Part shown: positions 16,083 through 28,858 of the stretch, in pieces | Layout: every line of letters starts with the position of its first letter | How positions within the stretch are numbered: position 1 is the first letter of the stretch | DNA from: JBNAGF01 sp049801055 | GTDB taxonomy: Bacteria > Pseudomonadota > Alphaproteobacteria > Rhodobacterales > Rhodobacteraceae | NCBI RefSeq assembly: GCF_049801055.1 | Contig: NZ_JBNAGF010000004.1 | Span: 186,001-250,000, forward strand | DNA: 64,000 bases | Direction of reading: 5' to 3' | Position numbers and translations under genes: made by a program | The notes under the pieces: model-generated | Seen by the model: the letters and a program-made list of their open reading frames with translations, nothing else | What the model was told of the DNA's origin: nothing | Database searches by the model: none

Positions 16083-16904
16083 ATGTCCAGTATTCTGACC
16101 AACAACAGCGCGATGGTGGCCCTGCAGACTCTAAAGTCGATCAACGGAGACCTTCAAAAGACGCAAAGCGCGATTTCAACGGGCAAAGATATCGCAAGCG
16201 CGAAGGACAATTCGGCGATCTGGGCGATCTCCAAAGTGATGGAGAGCGATGTCGCCGGCTTCAAGGCGGTGTCTGAATCCCTTTCGCTCGGGGAGTCGAC
16301 TGTGGCAGTCGCTTCGGCAGGTGCCGAGCAGATCACGAATCTCCTCAATGAAATGAAAGAAAAGGTAGTTGCAGCGACCGGTGAAAACGTAGACCACGCC
16401 AAGATCACTGCCGACGTTGACGAACTAAAGAACCAGATCACTTCGATCATCAGTGCGTCTCAGTTCAACGGTTCCAACCTGCTGAACACTGCAGGGGGCG
16501 ATATTACGATTACATCTTCGCTCGACCGTAGCTCAGGAGGCGTAGCACAAGCGAGTATCACGGTTGCTTCTGTGGATTTTGAGGCAAATCTGGATCTGTC
16601 CACGGTAGACGTATCTAGCGCTGCAAATGCCGACGCCTCTTTGGATGACATTGAGACCCTCATTCAGGCTGCCGTTGATGGCGCCGCGGCTTTGGGGGCC
16701 TCTGCAAAAAGGATCTCCGACCAGAACGAATTCGTAAGCAAGGTTTCCGATGCGATGAAATCGGGTATCGGCGCATTGGTCGACGCGGACATGGAAGAGG
16801 CTTCGGCCAAACTGCAGGCGCTGCAAACCCAGCAGCAACTCGGCGTCCAGGCTCTCTCGATCGCAAATCAGGCGCCGCAAACCATCTTGTCACTGTTCCG
16901 CTAA
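16083..16904 (+). CDS. fliC: flagellin
   Basis: This 273-residue protein forms the flagellar filament. The N-terminus (SILTNNSAMVALQTLKSING) and C-terminus (LGVQALSIANQAPQTILSLF) are the conserved coiled-coil ends that pack in the filament core. The variable middle is very short, which is common in Rhodobacterales flagellins. It has no cysteine, as usual for exported flagellins. AAGGA lies 8 bases upstream of ATG 16083. The 205-base leader holds a sigma-54-like site and a hairpin, and a terminator follows. flaF and flbT, the post-transcriptional regulators of flagellin, come next. Confidence 0.93.
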   Translation: MSSILTNNSAMVALQTLKSINGDLQKTQSAISTGKDIASAKDNSAIWAISKVMESDVAGFKAVSESLSLGESTVAVASAGAEQITNLLNEMKEKVVAATGENVDHAKITADVDELKNQITSIISASQFNGSNLLNTAGGDITITSSLDRSSGGVAQASITVASVDFEANLDLSTVDVSSAANADASLDDIETLIQAAVDGAAALGASAKRISDQNEFVSKVSDAMKSGIGALVDADMEEASAKLQALQTQQQLGVQALSIANQAPQTILSLFR

Positions 16905-16912
16905 TGCGATCC

Positions 16913-16940
16913 GGCCGGAGCACAACTGCTCCGGCCATTC
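16913..16940 (+). terminator. terminator after flagellin
   Basis: GGCCGGAGC and GCTCCGGCC form a 9-bp perfect stem with a six-base loop directly after the flagellin stop codon. The following bases (ATTC) are only weakly T-rich, so termination may be partial, with some read-through into flaF-flbT. Confidence 0.6.
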
Positions 16941-16969
16941 ATCGATTTTGGAAATAGTTAGGAACCACC

Positions 16970-17335
16970 GTGAACGCATTCTCACAGGTCAGCGCCCCAT
17001 ACTCGTCCGCTTCAACACGCTCGCCAAAAAGTGTCGAATACGACGCGCTTGCCCAGATTACCGGGCGAATTCAGTCCCAAGATAAAAAGGGGCAACGCGG
17101 CTTCAAGGATCTTGTGTCCGCCTTACACGACAACAAAAAACTATGGAACATCTTTGCGGCCGACGTTGCCCACACAAACAACCCCCTGCCTGCGGACTTG
17201 CGGGCGCGGATTTTCTATTTGTCTGAATTTACCAACCACCACACATCCAAGGTTCTCGCCCGGCAGGCGGGTATACAGCCGTTACTTGAAATCAACATTG
17301 CAGTAATGCGCGGCCTTAAGGGTGGAGAATACTGA
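16970..17335 (+). CDS. flaF: flagellar biosynthesis regulator FlaF
   Basis: This 121-residue protein is recognised by the FlaF pattern: EYDALAQITGRI near the N-terminus, DNKKLWNIFAADVA in the middle, and ARIFYLSEFT further on. In Caulobacter it is needed for flagellin secretion or translation and opposes FlbT. Start is GTG 16970, with AGGA 6 bases upstream. FlbT starts 2 bases after its stop codon, so the two are translated as a pair. Confidence 0.88.
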   Translation: MNAFSQVSAPYSSASTRSPKSVEYDALAQITGRIQSQDKKGQRGFKDLVSALHDNKKLWNIFAADVAHTNNPLPADLRARIFYLSEFTNHHTSKVLARQAGIQPLLEINIAVMRGLKGGEY

Positions 17336-17336
17336 T

Positions 17337-17741
17337 ATGAGCGGATTGGTTCTGAAACTGGCTCCGAAGGAACGCGTGCTGGTCAATGGCGCGGTGATAG
17401 AGAACGGAGAGCGCCGGGGCAGGGTGGCGATTTTGACACCAAATGCCAGCATCCTTCGCCTGCGCGATGCCATTCATCCGGACGAAGCCACCACTCCGGT
17501 TCGTAGAGTCTGCTATGCAGCACAACTTGTGCTGTCTGGTGACAGCAATGCAGAAGAGGCCAAACTCCCACTGTTGCGCCGAATTGAAGAACTTAGCCAA
17601 GTCTTCACAGATCCGGACAGCCGAGCCTCACTTGCCGATGCGACAGACGCATTGATCCATGACCAACACTACAAATGCCTAAAATCGCTAAGGGCCCTTC
17701 TACCACGGGAAGATCGCCTAATTGCGGCTCGTCCAAAATGA
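17337..17741 (+). CDS. flbT: flagellar biosynthesis repressor FlbT
   Basis: This is a 134-residue protein with the FlbT pattern: LVLKLAPKERVLVNGAVIEN at the N-terminus and LRLRDAIHPDEATTPVRRVC next. In Caulobacter it binds flagellin mRNA and lowers its stability until the hook is complete. I chose ATG 17337, the start that matches the conserved N-terminus, over the first ATG at 17322, which overlaps flaF. The stop codon overlaps the start of the DUF1217 gene (ATGA). Confidence 0.88.
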   Translation: MSGLVLKLAPKERVLVNGAVIENGERRGRVAILTPNASILRLRDAIHPDEATTPVRRVCYAAQLVLSGDSNAEEAKLPLLRRIEELSQVFTDPDSRASLADATDALIHDQHYKCLKSLRALLPREDRLIAARPK

Positions 17742-18538
17742 GTTTTGTACCTGTCATTCCAAGCCCTGGAATTGCGGGGTGGCGTTTTCTCCAGCGGACC
17801 TATGACCGGCAGTTCGAGGCCTTTTCTTCCTCCAACACTTTAAAGCGCGAAACCGACCATTTTGAAAAGGCAATTAGGGACATCAGTTCGGCAGAAGAAC
17901 TGGTTTCGGATCATCGCCTGCTGAAGGTCGCGCTGGGTGCGTTTGGTTTGCAAGATGACCTTGGAAACCGCTTTTTCATCAAAAAAATTCTTGAAGATGG
18001 CACGGCAGACCCGGAAGCCTTGGCCAACAAAATGCCGGACCCCCGATATAAGAAACTCAGCAGCGCCTTTGGATTTGGGCCAGGGCAGGTTGCCAAGACA
18101 AACGAACCATCAGCAATGCAGTCGGTGATCTCGGCATACAAAGAGCAATCGTTCGAAGTTTCCATCGGCGCCGTTGATGAGGCCATTCGAATTTCCTTGT
18201 TTGCGGAACGCGAGTTGACAGAACTGGCGGCGAGGAATGTAACTGAAGATGCCAGGTGGTATTCTATGCTTGGGCTGCCCCCGTTGCGCGAAATGTTCGA
18301 GACAGCAGTTGGGCTTCCCAAAGGCGTAGGTCGACTTGGTATCGACAAACAGAAGACGATATTCAGTGACAAGGTCAGCGCTGCTCTGAAGATTGACAGC
18401 CTCAAGAGTTTCGAAAGCCAAGACACGCGCCTGAAGCTGACGAACCTTTATCTCGCGCGGACCCAGATCCAAGCCTCGAACAACTCCGCCTCCTCATTCT
18501 CAACCGCTCTCTTTCTGCTTTCGGCCGGTAGCAGGTAA
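17738..18538 (+). CDS. DUF1217-family flagellar protein
   Basis: This 266-residue protein resembles the DUF1217 family that occurs in flagellar clusters of Rhodobacterales and Rhizobiales. The visible pattern is WRFLQRTYDRQFEAF near residue 14, then a long helical region with LLKVALGAFGLQDDLGNRFF and FKKIL-like repeats around residues 55-85. Its molecular role is not known; export-related or axial functions have been suggested from context only. ATG 17738 overlaps the flbT stop by four bases. It ends the flagellar operon; what follows is decayed DNA. Confidence 0.8.
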   Translation: MSFVPVIPSPGIAGWRFLQRTYDRQFEAFSSSNTLKRETDHFEKAIRDISSAEELVSDHRLLKVALGAFGLQDDLGNRFFIKKILEDGTADPEALANKMPDPRYKKLSSAFGFGPGQVAKTNEPSAMQSVISAYKEQSFEVSIGAVDEAIRISLFAERELTELAARNVTEDARWYSMLGLPPLREMFETAVGLPKGVGRLGIDKQKTIFSDKVSAALKIDSLKSFESQDTRLKLTNLYLARTQIQASNNSASSFSTALFLLSAGSR

Positions 18539-18588
18539 GTAGCTCCGAAAGAACCCAATTTTCGCGTCACGGCTCCCATGACCCTTGA

Positions 18589-19086
18589 TATCGACCGCTT
18601 TGGAAAAGAGTCGAGTGGCGGCAGGATTACCTCATATCGAACACACTAGCAGACAGCATGGCGACGGGAATTGTCGCCAGCCTTCGCCTCCTGTTGGAGC
18701 GCCACGCGCTGCAACAGTCCATTGCAAACGGTGATACGGACTGGGAAGGAGACGTCGTCGCCGCGCACCACAAACTGCACCGCATGGAGCTTCAAATGCA
18801 GTCTGGTGACGAAACCGAAAAAGAGACCTGGAAGCGCTATGATTGGGAGTTCCACCTGTCACTTATTCGCGCGTGCAATTCACAGAACCTCTTGTCGCTT
18901 CATTCCAAGATTTACGACAAGTACCTGCGGTATCAGATGTTGGTCTTTACTTTCCGGGGGGAGGCTGCCTCCGCTGAGCATCAAGGCATGCTTGACGCGG
19001 CCCTTGCCCGGAATCCTGACACCGCGATCAAGTTTCTCGAAGATCACATCAACAACGGATTAATCCACACGCTTGAAGCAATGTAG
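18589..19086 (+). pseudogene. GntR-family regulator remnant: FCD domain without its DNA-binding domain
   Basis: An open frame without a proper start covers about 165 residues and reads as the C-terminal FCD ligand domain of a GntR regulator: ERHALQQSIANGDTDWEGDV, then VAAHHKLHRMEL and RYDWEFHLSLIRACNS. The winged helix that should precede it is missing; a TGA at 18586-18588 closes the frame upstream, and the flagellar gene ends just 50 bases earlier. The earliest usable start is ATG 18658, which would give a 142-residue FCD-only protein. I judge it a 5'-deleted gene, probably cut when the adjoining mobile DNA moved. Confidence 0.7.
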
Positions 19087-19111
19087 AACCCGGCCTGATC
19101 TTGGAACATGG

Positions 19112-19261
19112 CTCAAACGCGAGCGCCTCAACCGTGTTCGTTACCGAACCAGGGATGAGGCACGTGCCGATCTGCTCGAATACATCGAGGTGTTCTACAA
19201 TCGAAAACGTCGCCATGGGTATATTGGCAACGTAAGCCCGGCTGACTTCGAAAAGAGGTCA
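19112..19261 (+). mobile_element. IS3-family transposase remnant (C-terminal tail)
   Basis: This frame encodes about 50 residues typical of the end of an IS3-family OrfB: LKRERLNRVRYRTRDEARAD, then EYIEVFYNRKRRHGYIGNVS and PADFE. The region with the DDE catalytic residues is absent, so it cannot be active. The open frame runs on to 19387, but the later part has no transposase character. No terminal inverted repeats could be defined. It directly follows the headless GntR gene. Confidence 0.75.
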
Positions 19262-19665
19262 GTCGGATCTTTTGAAACTGTCCATAAAATTGAGCAAGAC
19301 GAGGAGGCAGCAATTGACCACCCGAAGCCGACTGGCGGCTTCGTCCGCAACTCGGACATCGGCGTCCAAAAGCTCGCTACACTGTGAACTAATGGCCGCT
19401 TTTCTCTCTTCAGCACAGCTGATGTCTTCGGTCGATGAAATTGGTGCATCAGTGGGGGTTCAGATCGGAGCACTTCCGGTATGGGCTCGATGTCGTCGTT
19501 CGGCGCTTCGACCATGAATGGCGGCTTCCGGGTTGAAGGGTGATGCTGCACCAGCGAAGCAGCTCAGTCCACCCAGCGTCGGCTTTGCGTAGTCTCCCGT
19601 CGTTGGTTGGTCCAGCAAATCGCGCTAGGGGGGGAGTGGTAGCGTCATAAGCTGGTGCCAACCCC
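19262..19665. other. non-coding stretch inside decayed island
   Basis: About 400 bases with no supported gene. Short open frames exist on both strands but have no recognisable motif, start or ribosome-binding site. The stretch lies between the IS3 remnant and a small Cys/His-rich gene and is best read as mobile-element debris. Confidence 0.5.
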
Positions 19666-19908
19666 ATGAACCTTGTCGAATTGATGAATGCCGCCCCCAG
19701 GTGTACCGCCACGTCCAAGCGCACCGGCGGGCGATGCAAAGGCCCGGCGGTACGCGGGTGGATTGTCTGCCGGTTTCACGGGGCTGGCGGTGGAGCGCCT
19801 GAATGCGAGCGCAACGGCAACTATCGGCACGGTGCCTGCACCGAAGATGCCGTGGCAGCCCGGATGCTGGCGAACCTGTTGCAGAGACATTTCCGAGATA
19901 CGGAATGA
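19666..19908 (+). CDS. small Cys/His-rich protein of a mobile-element-associated family
   Basis: This 80-residue protein has the pattern APRCTATSKRTGGRCKGPAV, then CRFHGAGGGAPECERNGNYR and HG. The spacing of three Cys and two His residues suggests a small zinc-binding module. Short proteins with this C...C...CRxHG...GN.NxxHG layout are common in alphaproteobacteria, often near insertion sequences or integrated elements; their function is unknown to me. No clear Shine-Dalgarno precedes ATG 19666. It lies 89 bases from tRNA-Leu in a decayed region, so it may be a cargo remnant. Confidence 0.6.
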   Translation: MNLVELMNAAPRCTATSKRTGGRCKGPAVRGWIVCRFHGAGGGAPECERNGNYRHGACTEDAVAARMLANLLQRHFRDTE

Positions 19909-19996
19909 CCGCGAAAACAATGGTGGACAAATTGGGGGACCGATATACGATCAATTGCCCCAAGTGGCTGTTTTTGAGGTGTATTTTGGAGATATT

Positions 19997-20083
19997 TGGT
20001 GCCCAGGAGAGGACTCGAACCTCCACGTCCATACGGACACTAGCACCTGAAGCTAGCGCGTCTACCAATTCCGCCACCTGGGC
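19997..20083 (-). tRNA. tRNA-Leu (CAG)
   Basis: On the minus strand the 87-base sequence starts GCCCAGG and ends CCTGGGC-ACCA, giving a full 7-bp acceptor stem with encoded CCA. The anticodon stem CTAGC/GCTAG encloses TTCAGGT, with anticodon CAG (leucine). A long variable arm and the GGTTCGAGTCC T-arm confirm the class II tRNA-Leu type. It borders the decayed island at 18540-19990 and could have served as an integration site, but no duplicated 3' end was seen. Confidence 0.93.
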
Positions 20084-20294
20084 AGGTGTCGTGGAGGGCG
20101 TTTAAGCCTAGCGGAAGAAGGTGTCAAACGGATTTTCGTCGTTCCGGCACACTTTTTTGGAGTCAGCACATCAAGGTGTTTTTCTTGGCCGATCCCGGTC
20201 GGGACACAACAATCGACCAGCGGCGTTTTTGCGCCTTGTTTGCAAGGATCTGCAGGAGTAGACCGACTGCAACAACTCTATCGGGAGCATCGCG

Positions 20295-21278
20295 ATGTCG
20301 AAACTGGTCACGATCTATGGCGGATCCGGATTTGTCGGTCGTTACATTGCACGTCGCCTGGCGAACCAAGGTTGGCGCGTTCGGGTCGCGGTGCGACGCC
20401 CCAACGAGGCTATGCACGTCAAACCGTATGGTGCGGTCGGTCAGGTTGAGCCCGTTCTTTGTAATGTACGCGATAACGCGTCTGTCGCGGCAGCCATGCA
20501 AGGGGCAGATGCAGTCGTAAACTGCGTAGGTGTGCTAAACGAGCGCGGTAAGAACGGATTTGATGCAGTGCAGGCCGATGGAGCAGGGCGTATTGCCCGC
20601 CTCGCCGCTGAGCATGGCGTTACACGGATGGTTCATATCTCGGCGATAGGTGCCGATGCTGCTTCGAACAGTGACTATTCCCGAACCAAAGGCGAGGGTG
20701 AAGCAGCGGTTTTGCTTCATATACCAGATGCCATTGTCCTTCGACCGTCAGTAATTTTCGGTGCTGAAGACGAATTCTTCAATCGTTTTGCAGGCATGGC
20801 ACGGATCTCTCCTGTTTTACCTATTGTCGGCGCCGAAACCTTGTTCCAGCCCGTATTCGTGGACGATGTCGCCAACGCCGCGACCAAGGCCGTTTTGGGA
20901 GAAGCTGAACCCGGGATATACGAACTCGGCGGCCCCGAGGTTGCATCGTTCCGCGCCCTGATGACCAGAATGCTGGAAGTCATCCACCGCCGCCGCGTGA
21001 TCATTGGCATGCCGTTTTGGGTGGCTGGTATCATGGCTAGTGTGCTGGATATTGCCAAGTTTGTTTCATTCCAACTCTTTCCAAACAACATTCTAACACG
21101 GGATCAGGTCAAGAATCTGCGCCGGGATAACGTTGTTTCCGAAGGAGCAAAGTGCTTTGACGATCTGAAAATCACACCTGTCGCTATGGGATCAATTTTG
21201 CCCGACTACCTTTGGAAATTTCGCCCCTCGGGCCAGTATGATGAGATTCAGAGGTCAGCGAGCAACCTCCGAGGCTGA
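20295..21278 (+). CDS. complex I NDUFA9-subunit-like NAD(P)-binding protein
   Basis: This 327-residue protein of the atypical short-chain dehydrogenase group starts with an NAD-binding fold, VTIYGGSGFVGRYIARRLAN. It carries VVNCVGVL and HISAIGADAASNSDYSRTKG in the positions typical of the NDUFA9 / 39-kDa subunit family associated with NADH dehydrogenase. Catalytic turnover is not expected; such proteins stabilise complex I or bind NADPH. GGGAGC precedes ATG 20295. Its stop is one base away from the stop of the convergent uppP gene. Confidence 0.85.
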   Translation: MSKLVTIYGGSGFVGRYIARRLANQGWRVRVAVRRPNEAMHVKPYGAVGQVEPVLCNVRDNASVAAAMQGADAVVNCVGVLNERGKNGFDAVQADGAGRIARLAAEHGVTRMVHISAIGADAASNSDYSRTKGEGEAAVLLHIPDAIVLRPSVIFGAEDEFFNRFAGMARISPVLPIVGAETLFQPVFVDDVANAATKAVLGEAEPGIYELGGPEVASFRALMTRMLEVIHRRRVIIGMPFWVAGIMASVLDIAKFVSFQLFPNNILTRDQVKNLRRDNVVSEGAKCFDDLKITPVAMGSILPDYLWKFRPSGQYDEIQRSASNLRG

Positions 21279-21279
21279 T

Positions 21280-22083
21280 TTAGCTGTAGGCTACCGTCAG
21301 TAGGATCACGCCAAGGATCACCCTATAGATCACATACGGGGTGAAGCTGACGGATTTGAGCAATCGCATCATCAAAGACAGGGCAAGCAGAGCGGAAACA
21401 AATGCAAACCCGGCCGCAATAGCACCATCACGTGCCAATCCGGCGTTTGTTGACGTAGCAACGTCCAACCCCAGCAGAACGCCGGAGGCCGCAATCGTTG
21501 GAATCGACATCAGCATGGCGATCCGGGCTGCGTCTTCTCGTGCATAACCCAGATTGCGTCCCGCCGTGATAGTAATACCGGACCGGGACGTCCCGGGAAT
21601 GAGCGCAACCGCTTGCCATAGGCCCATCCGCAAAGCATCTCCAATCCCCCAGTCCGAGATTGTCTTGTTTGTACCACCTCGTTGATCGGCCCAATACAGA
21701 ACCAGACCAAAGATCAGCATTGTCCAACCGATGACCTTTATCGACCGCATTGCCTCATTCAGCCCGGAAACATGGAGGAGGAATCCAATTACGATGACGG
21801 GGATAGTGGCAATGATCAGACCCATTGCAAGCCGGGCGTCTTCCGTGTCGAGTTTGCCTGACAGAGCCCGTGGCAGCCCTGCAATTCCTGCCTTAACGTC
21901 GGACCAGAAATATATGACGACGGCGCCCAAAGTCCCGACATGTACGGCGACATCAATTACCGGTCCCTGATCCTGAAGCCCTGACAGGGCCGGCAACAGA
22001 ATCAAATGCCCGGACGATGAAACCGGCAGAAACTCGGTCACGCCCTGAATCACCGCCACGAGAAAGAGTTGAAATAGAGGCAC
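21280..22083 (-). CDS. uppP: undecaprenyl-diphosphatase UppP
   Basis: This 267-residue membrane enzyme removes a phosphate from undecaprenyl diphosphate, recycling the lipid carrier for peptidoglycan. The catalytic motifs QGVTEFLPVSSSGHLIL near the N-terminus and IPGTSRSGITITAGR in the second half are intact, and seven or eight hydrophobic helices are visible. The length is normal. It is a single gene, divergent from gltD across 228 bases. Overproduction in other bacteria gives bacitracin resistance (BacA). Confidence 0.93.
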   Translation of the reverse strand: MPLFQLFLVAVIQGVTEFLPVSSSGHLILLPALSGLQDQGPVIDVAVHVGTLGAVVIYFWSDVKAGIAGLPRALSGKLDTEDARLAMGLIIATIPVIVIGFLLHVSGLNEAMRSIKVIGWTMLIFGLVLYWADQRGGTNKTISDWGIGDALRMGLWQAVALIPGTSRSGITITAGRNLGYAREDAARIAMLMSIPTIAASGVLLGLDVATSTNAGLARDGAIAAGFAFVSALLALSLMMRLLKSVSFTPYVIYRVILGVILLTVAYS

Positions 22084-22156
22084 GGTGATTGTTCCTGTCT
22101 GATAGTCTTCGGGTCGATCAGGTATAAGTTCCCTAATTCAAAAGCAATCATTCGAT

Positions 22157-22249
22157 TTAGGTCCGGTTTTTGACCTAATATTCTCCCTGCAAACCGACTT
22201 TCGCAAAATCCCAAAAAGTCCTGCGCTATTTTAGGTCAGTAATATTGAC
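22157..22249. promoter_or_regulatory. two inverted repeats upstream of gltD
   Basis: TTAGGTC (22157-22163) and GACCTAA (22172-22178) form a perfect inverted repeat with 8 bases between. A second AGGTCA...TGACTT pair lies at 22234-22251, about 65 bases before the gltD start. Both carry the same TTAGGTC half-site, so one regulator could bind both and control gltD-gltB, or uppP. No family can be named from the sequence. Confidence 0.4.
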
Positions 22250-22311
22250 TTTTCATCTGTTGTGCCATCCCTTAAACAGGCGCGACCAAGCCAATTCATG
22301 GAGTCTGAGCC

Positions 22312-23745
22312 GTGGCCAAGCAACCGATGCTAAAATTCGTGCAAATCGAACGCGACATGCCTCAAAAGCGGGAGGCTGGCGAGCGGAGAGAAGATTTCGA
22401 TGAAATCTATGCCGAATACGCCGCTGCCAAGGCCGAAGAGCAGGCGAGCCGCTGCAGTCAGTGCGGTGTGCCCTACTGCCAATCCCATTGCCCCTTGCAC
22501 AACAACATCCCGGACTGGTTGCGCTTGACTGCGACTGGACGTTTGGAAGAGGCCTATCAGGTCAGCCAGGCGACCAACACGTTTCCGGAAATCTGTGGGC
22601 GCATCTGTCCTCAGGATCGGCTTTGCGAAGGCAACTGCGTTATTGAGCAATCCGGTCACGGAACGGTCACCATCGGAGCGGTCGAGAAATACATCACTGA
22701 TACCGCATGGGAAAAGGGCTGGGTCAAACCCGCCGTGCCGGTTCAGGAACGTGCTGAAAGCGTGGGCATTATCGGCGCTGGCCCCGGTGGCCTCGCTGCC
22801 GCGGACATGCTGCGACGTGCCGGCGTGAACGTCACAGTCTATGACCGCTATGACCGCGCCGGTGGCCTTCTGACCTACGGAATTCCCGGCTTCAAGCTGG
22901 AAAAGGACGTGGTCATGCGTCGTGTAGAACAGCTTGAAGCAAGCGGAGTGGAGTTTGTTCTCAACTGCGATGTGGATGCCGATATATTTGCAACGATCCA
23001 TGCTGAACATGATGCCGTGATAATCGCGACCGGTGTTTACAAATCAAGGGATCTGGCCATGCCTGGCAGTGGCCTGACAGGTATTGAAAAGGCAATCGAC
23101 TTCCTGACCGTTTCAAACCGCAAGAGCTTTGGCGATACCGTTGAAGATTTCGAGAATGGCCGGATGAATGCCGAGGGCAAGCGGGTTGTGGTTATCGGCG
23201 GCGGTGACACGGCGATGGACTGCGTGCGCACCTCGATTCGTCAAGGCGCGACCAGCGTAAAATGCCTTTATCGCCGCGACCGGACCAACATGCCGGGCTC
23301 GCAGCGCGAAGTTGCAAATGCCGAAGAAGAAGGCGTGGTTTTTGAGTGGCTGAGTGCCCCCAAGGGATTTACCGGCGACGAAACCGTGTCTGGCGTGATG
23401 GTACAAAAAATGCGCCTCGGTCAACCTGACGCTTCAGGCCGTCAGGCGCCGGAACTGATCGAAGGCTCCGACTATGTCGAAGAAGCAGATCTCGTCATCA
23501 AGGCGCTGGGCTTTGAGCCTGAAGATCTCCCCACCCTGTTTGGGCAGCCCGATCTGCCGGTGACCCGGTGGGGCACCGTAAAGGCAGAATTCACAACCGG
23601 CGCTACTGAAATGGACGGCGTGTACGCCATCGGTGACATTGTGCGCGGCGCGTCGCTGGTGGTCTGGGCAATCCGGGACGGGCGTGACTGCGCGCAGGCC
23701 ATTCTGGAGAAGTTCGACGGATCTGCTGCCGTTGCGGCGGAATGA
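22312..23745 (+). CDS. gltD: glutamate synthase (NADPH) small subunit
   Basis: This 477-residue flavoprotein takes electrons from NADPH and passes them through iron-sulphur clusters to the large subunit in ammonia assimilation. The N-terminal cysteine cluster is CSQCGVPYCQSHCPLHNNIP. FAD- and NADPH-binding folds follow (GIIGAGPGGLAAADMLRRAG and VVIGGGDTAMDCVRTSIRQG). The start is GTG 22312, with GGAG nine bases upstream, which gives the usual N-terminus. The stop lies inside an ATGA (23742-23745) that could also start the next gene. Order is gltD-GFA-gltB. Confidence 0.93.
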   Translation: MAKQPMLKFVQIERDMPQKREAGERREDFDEIYAEYAAAKAEEQASRCSQCGVPYCQSHCPLHNNIPDWLRLTATGRLEEAYQVSQATNTFPEICGRICPQDRLCEGNCVIEQSGHGTVTIGAVEKYITDTAWEKGWVKPAVPVQERAESVGIIGAGPGGLAAADMLRRAGVNVTVYDRYDRAGGLLTYGIPGFKLEKDVVMRRVEQLEASGVEFVLNCDVDADIFATIHAEHDAVIIATGVYKSRDLAMPGSGLTGIEKAIDFLTVSNRKSFGDTVEDFENGRMNAEGKRVVVIGGGDTAMDCVRTSIRQGATSVKCLYRRDRTNMPGSQREVANAEEEGVVFEWLSAPKGFTGDETVSGVMVQKMRLGQPDASGRQAPELIEGSDYVEEADLVIKALGFEPEDLPTLFGQPDLPVTRWGTVKAEFTTGATEMDGVYAIGDIVRGASLVVWAIRDGRDCAQAILEKFDGSAAVAAE

Positions 23746-23762
23746 CAGCGGAGAACAACGCA

Positions 23763-24196
23763 ATGGCCGAAATACGAGGACAATGCATGTGCGGAGCCGT
23801 CACTATTACGGCGATGCCGGCACGAAATTCGATCGGAGCATGTCACTGCGACATGTGCCGCCGGTGGACGAGCTCTATGCTTATTACGTTTCCCGCTCTG
23901 CCCGGATATGCGGCGTTGGGGCCGGTGAAGACTTACACGTCCTCCGAGTGGGCCGAGCGAGCTTTCTGTGAGGAGTGCGGGTCGGCCCTGTGGTACCGAA
24001 TCACCGCACCGGGAGAGATGCACGGCCAGACCCAAATGGCGGCCGGACTGTTTGAAAATGCGGGCGGAGCACGGCTTGGCCTGGAACTGTATATAGACAA
24101 GAAGCCCGAAGGATACGCGTTCGAAGGCGAACGCCGCCAAATGACCGAAGCAGAGGTCATGGCAATGTATGCCCCGAGCGAAGAAGGAGAGACCCA

Positions 24197-24200
<4 letters not shown>
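23763..24200 (+). CDS. GFA-family (CENP-V/glutathione-dependent formaldehyde-activating type) protein within the glt operon
   Basis: This 145-residue zinc-binding protein of the GFA family has the metal-binding cysteines in GQCMCGAV, CHCDMC and FCEECGSALWYR. Members bind glutathione adducts or are of unknown role; formaldehyde activation has been disputed for many of them. I chose ATG 23763 behind GGAGA. An in-frame ATG at 23742 overlaps the gltD stop (ATGA) and would add seven residues. Its own stop overlaps the gltB start by four bases, and the gltB ribosome site AAGGAGA lies inside its end. A role connected with glutamate synthase is possible but unproven. Confidence 0.85.
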
Positions 24201-28732
<4,532 letters not shown>

Positions 28733-28755
28733 CGCCTGTTTTTTATTGCATGATG

Positions 28756-28788
28756 ACGCCTCGCAGTAGTCAACTGCGGGGCGTTTTC
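28756..28788 (+). terminator. rho-independent terminator of the glt operon
   Basis: ACGCCTCGCAGT and ACTGCGGGGCGT form a 12-bp stem (one G-T pair) with a five-base loop, followed by TTTTC, 24 bases after the gltB stop codon. Confidence 0.85.
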
Positions 28789-28858
28789 ATCTTAGGTTTG
28801 TGCGGTTTCGATGGATTTGAGGTTGGTCGGATCGTCCCACCTGCCCTATAGAAGAGCC

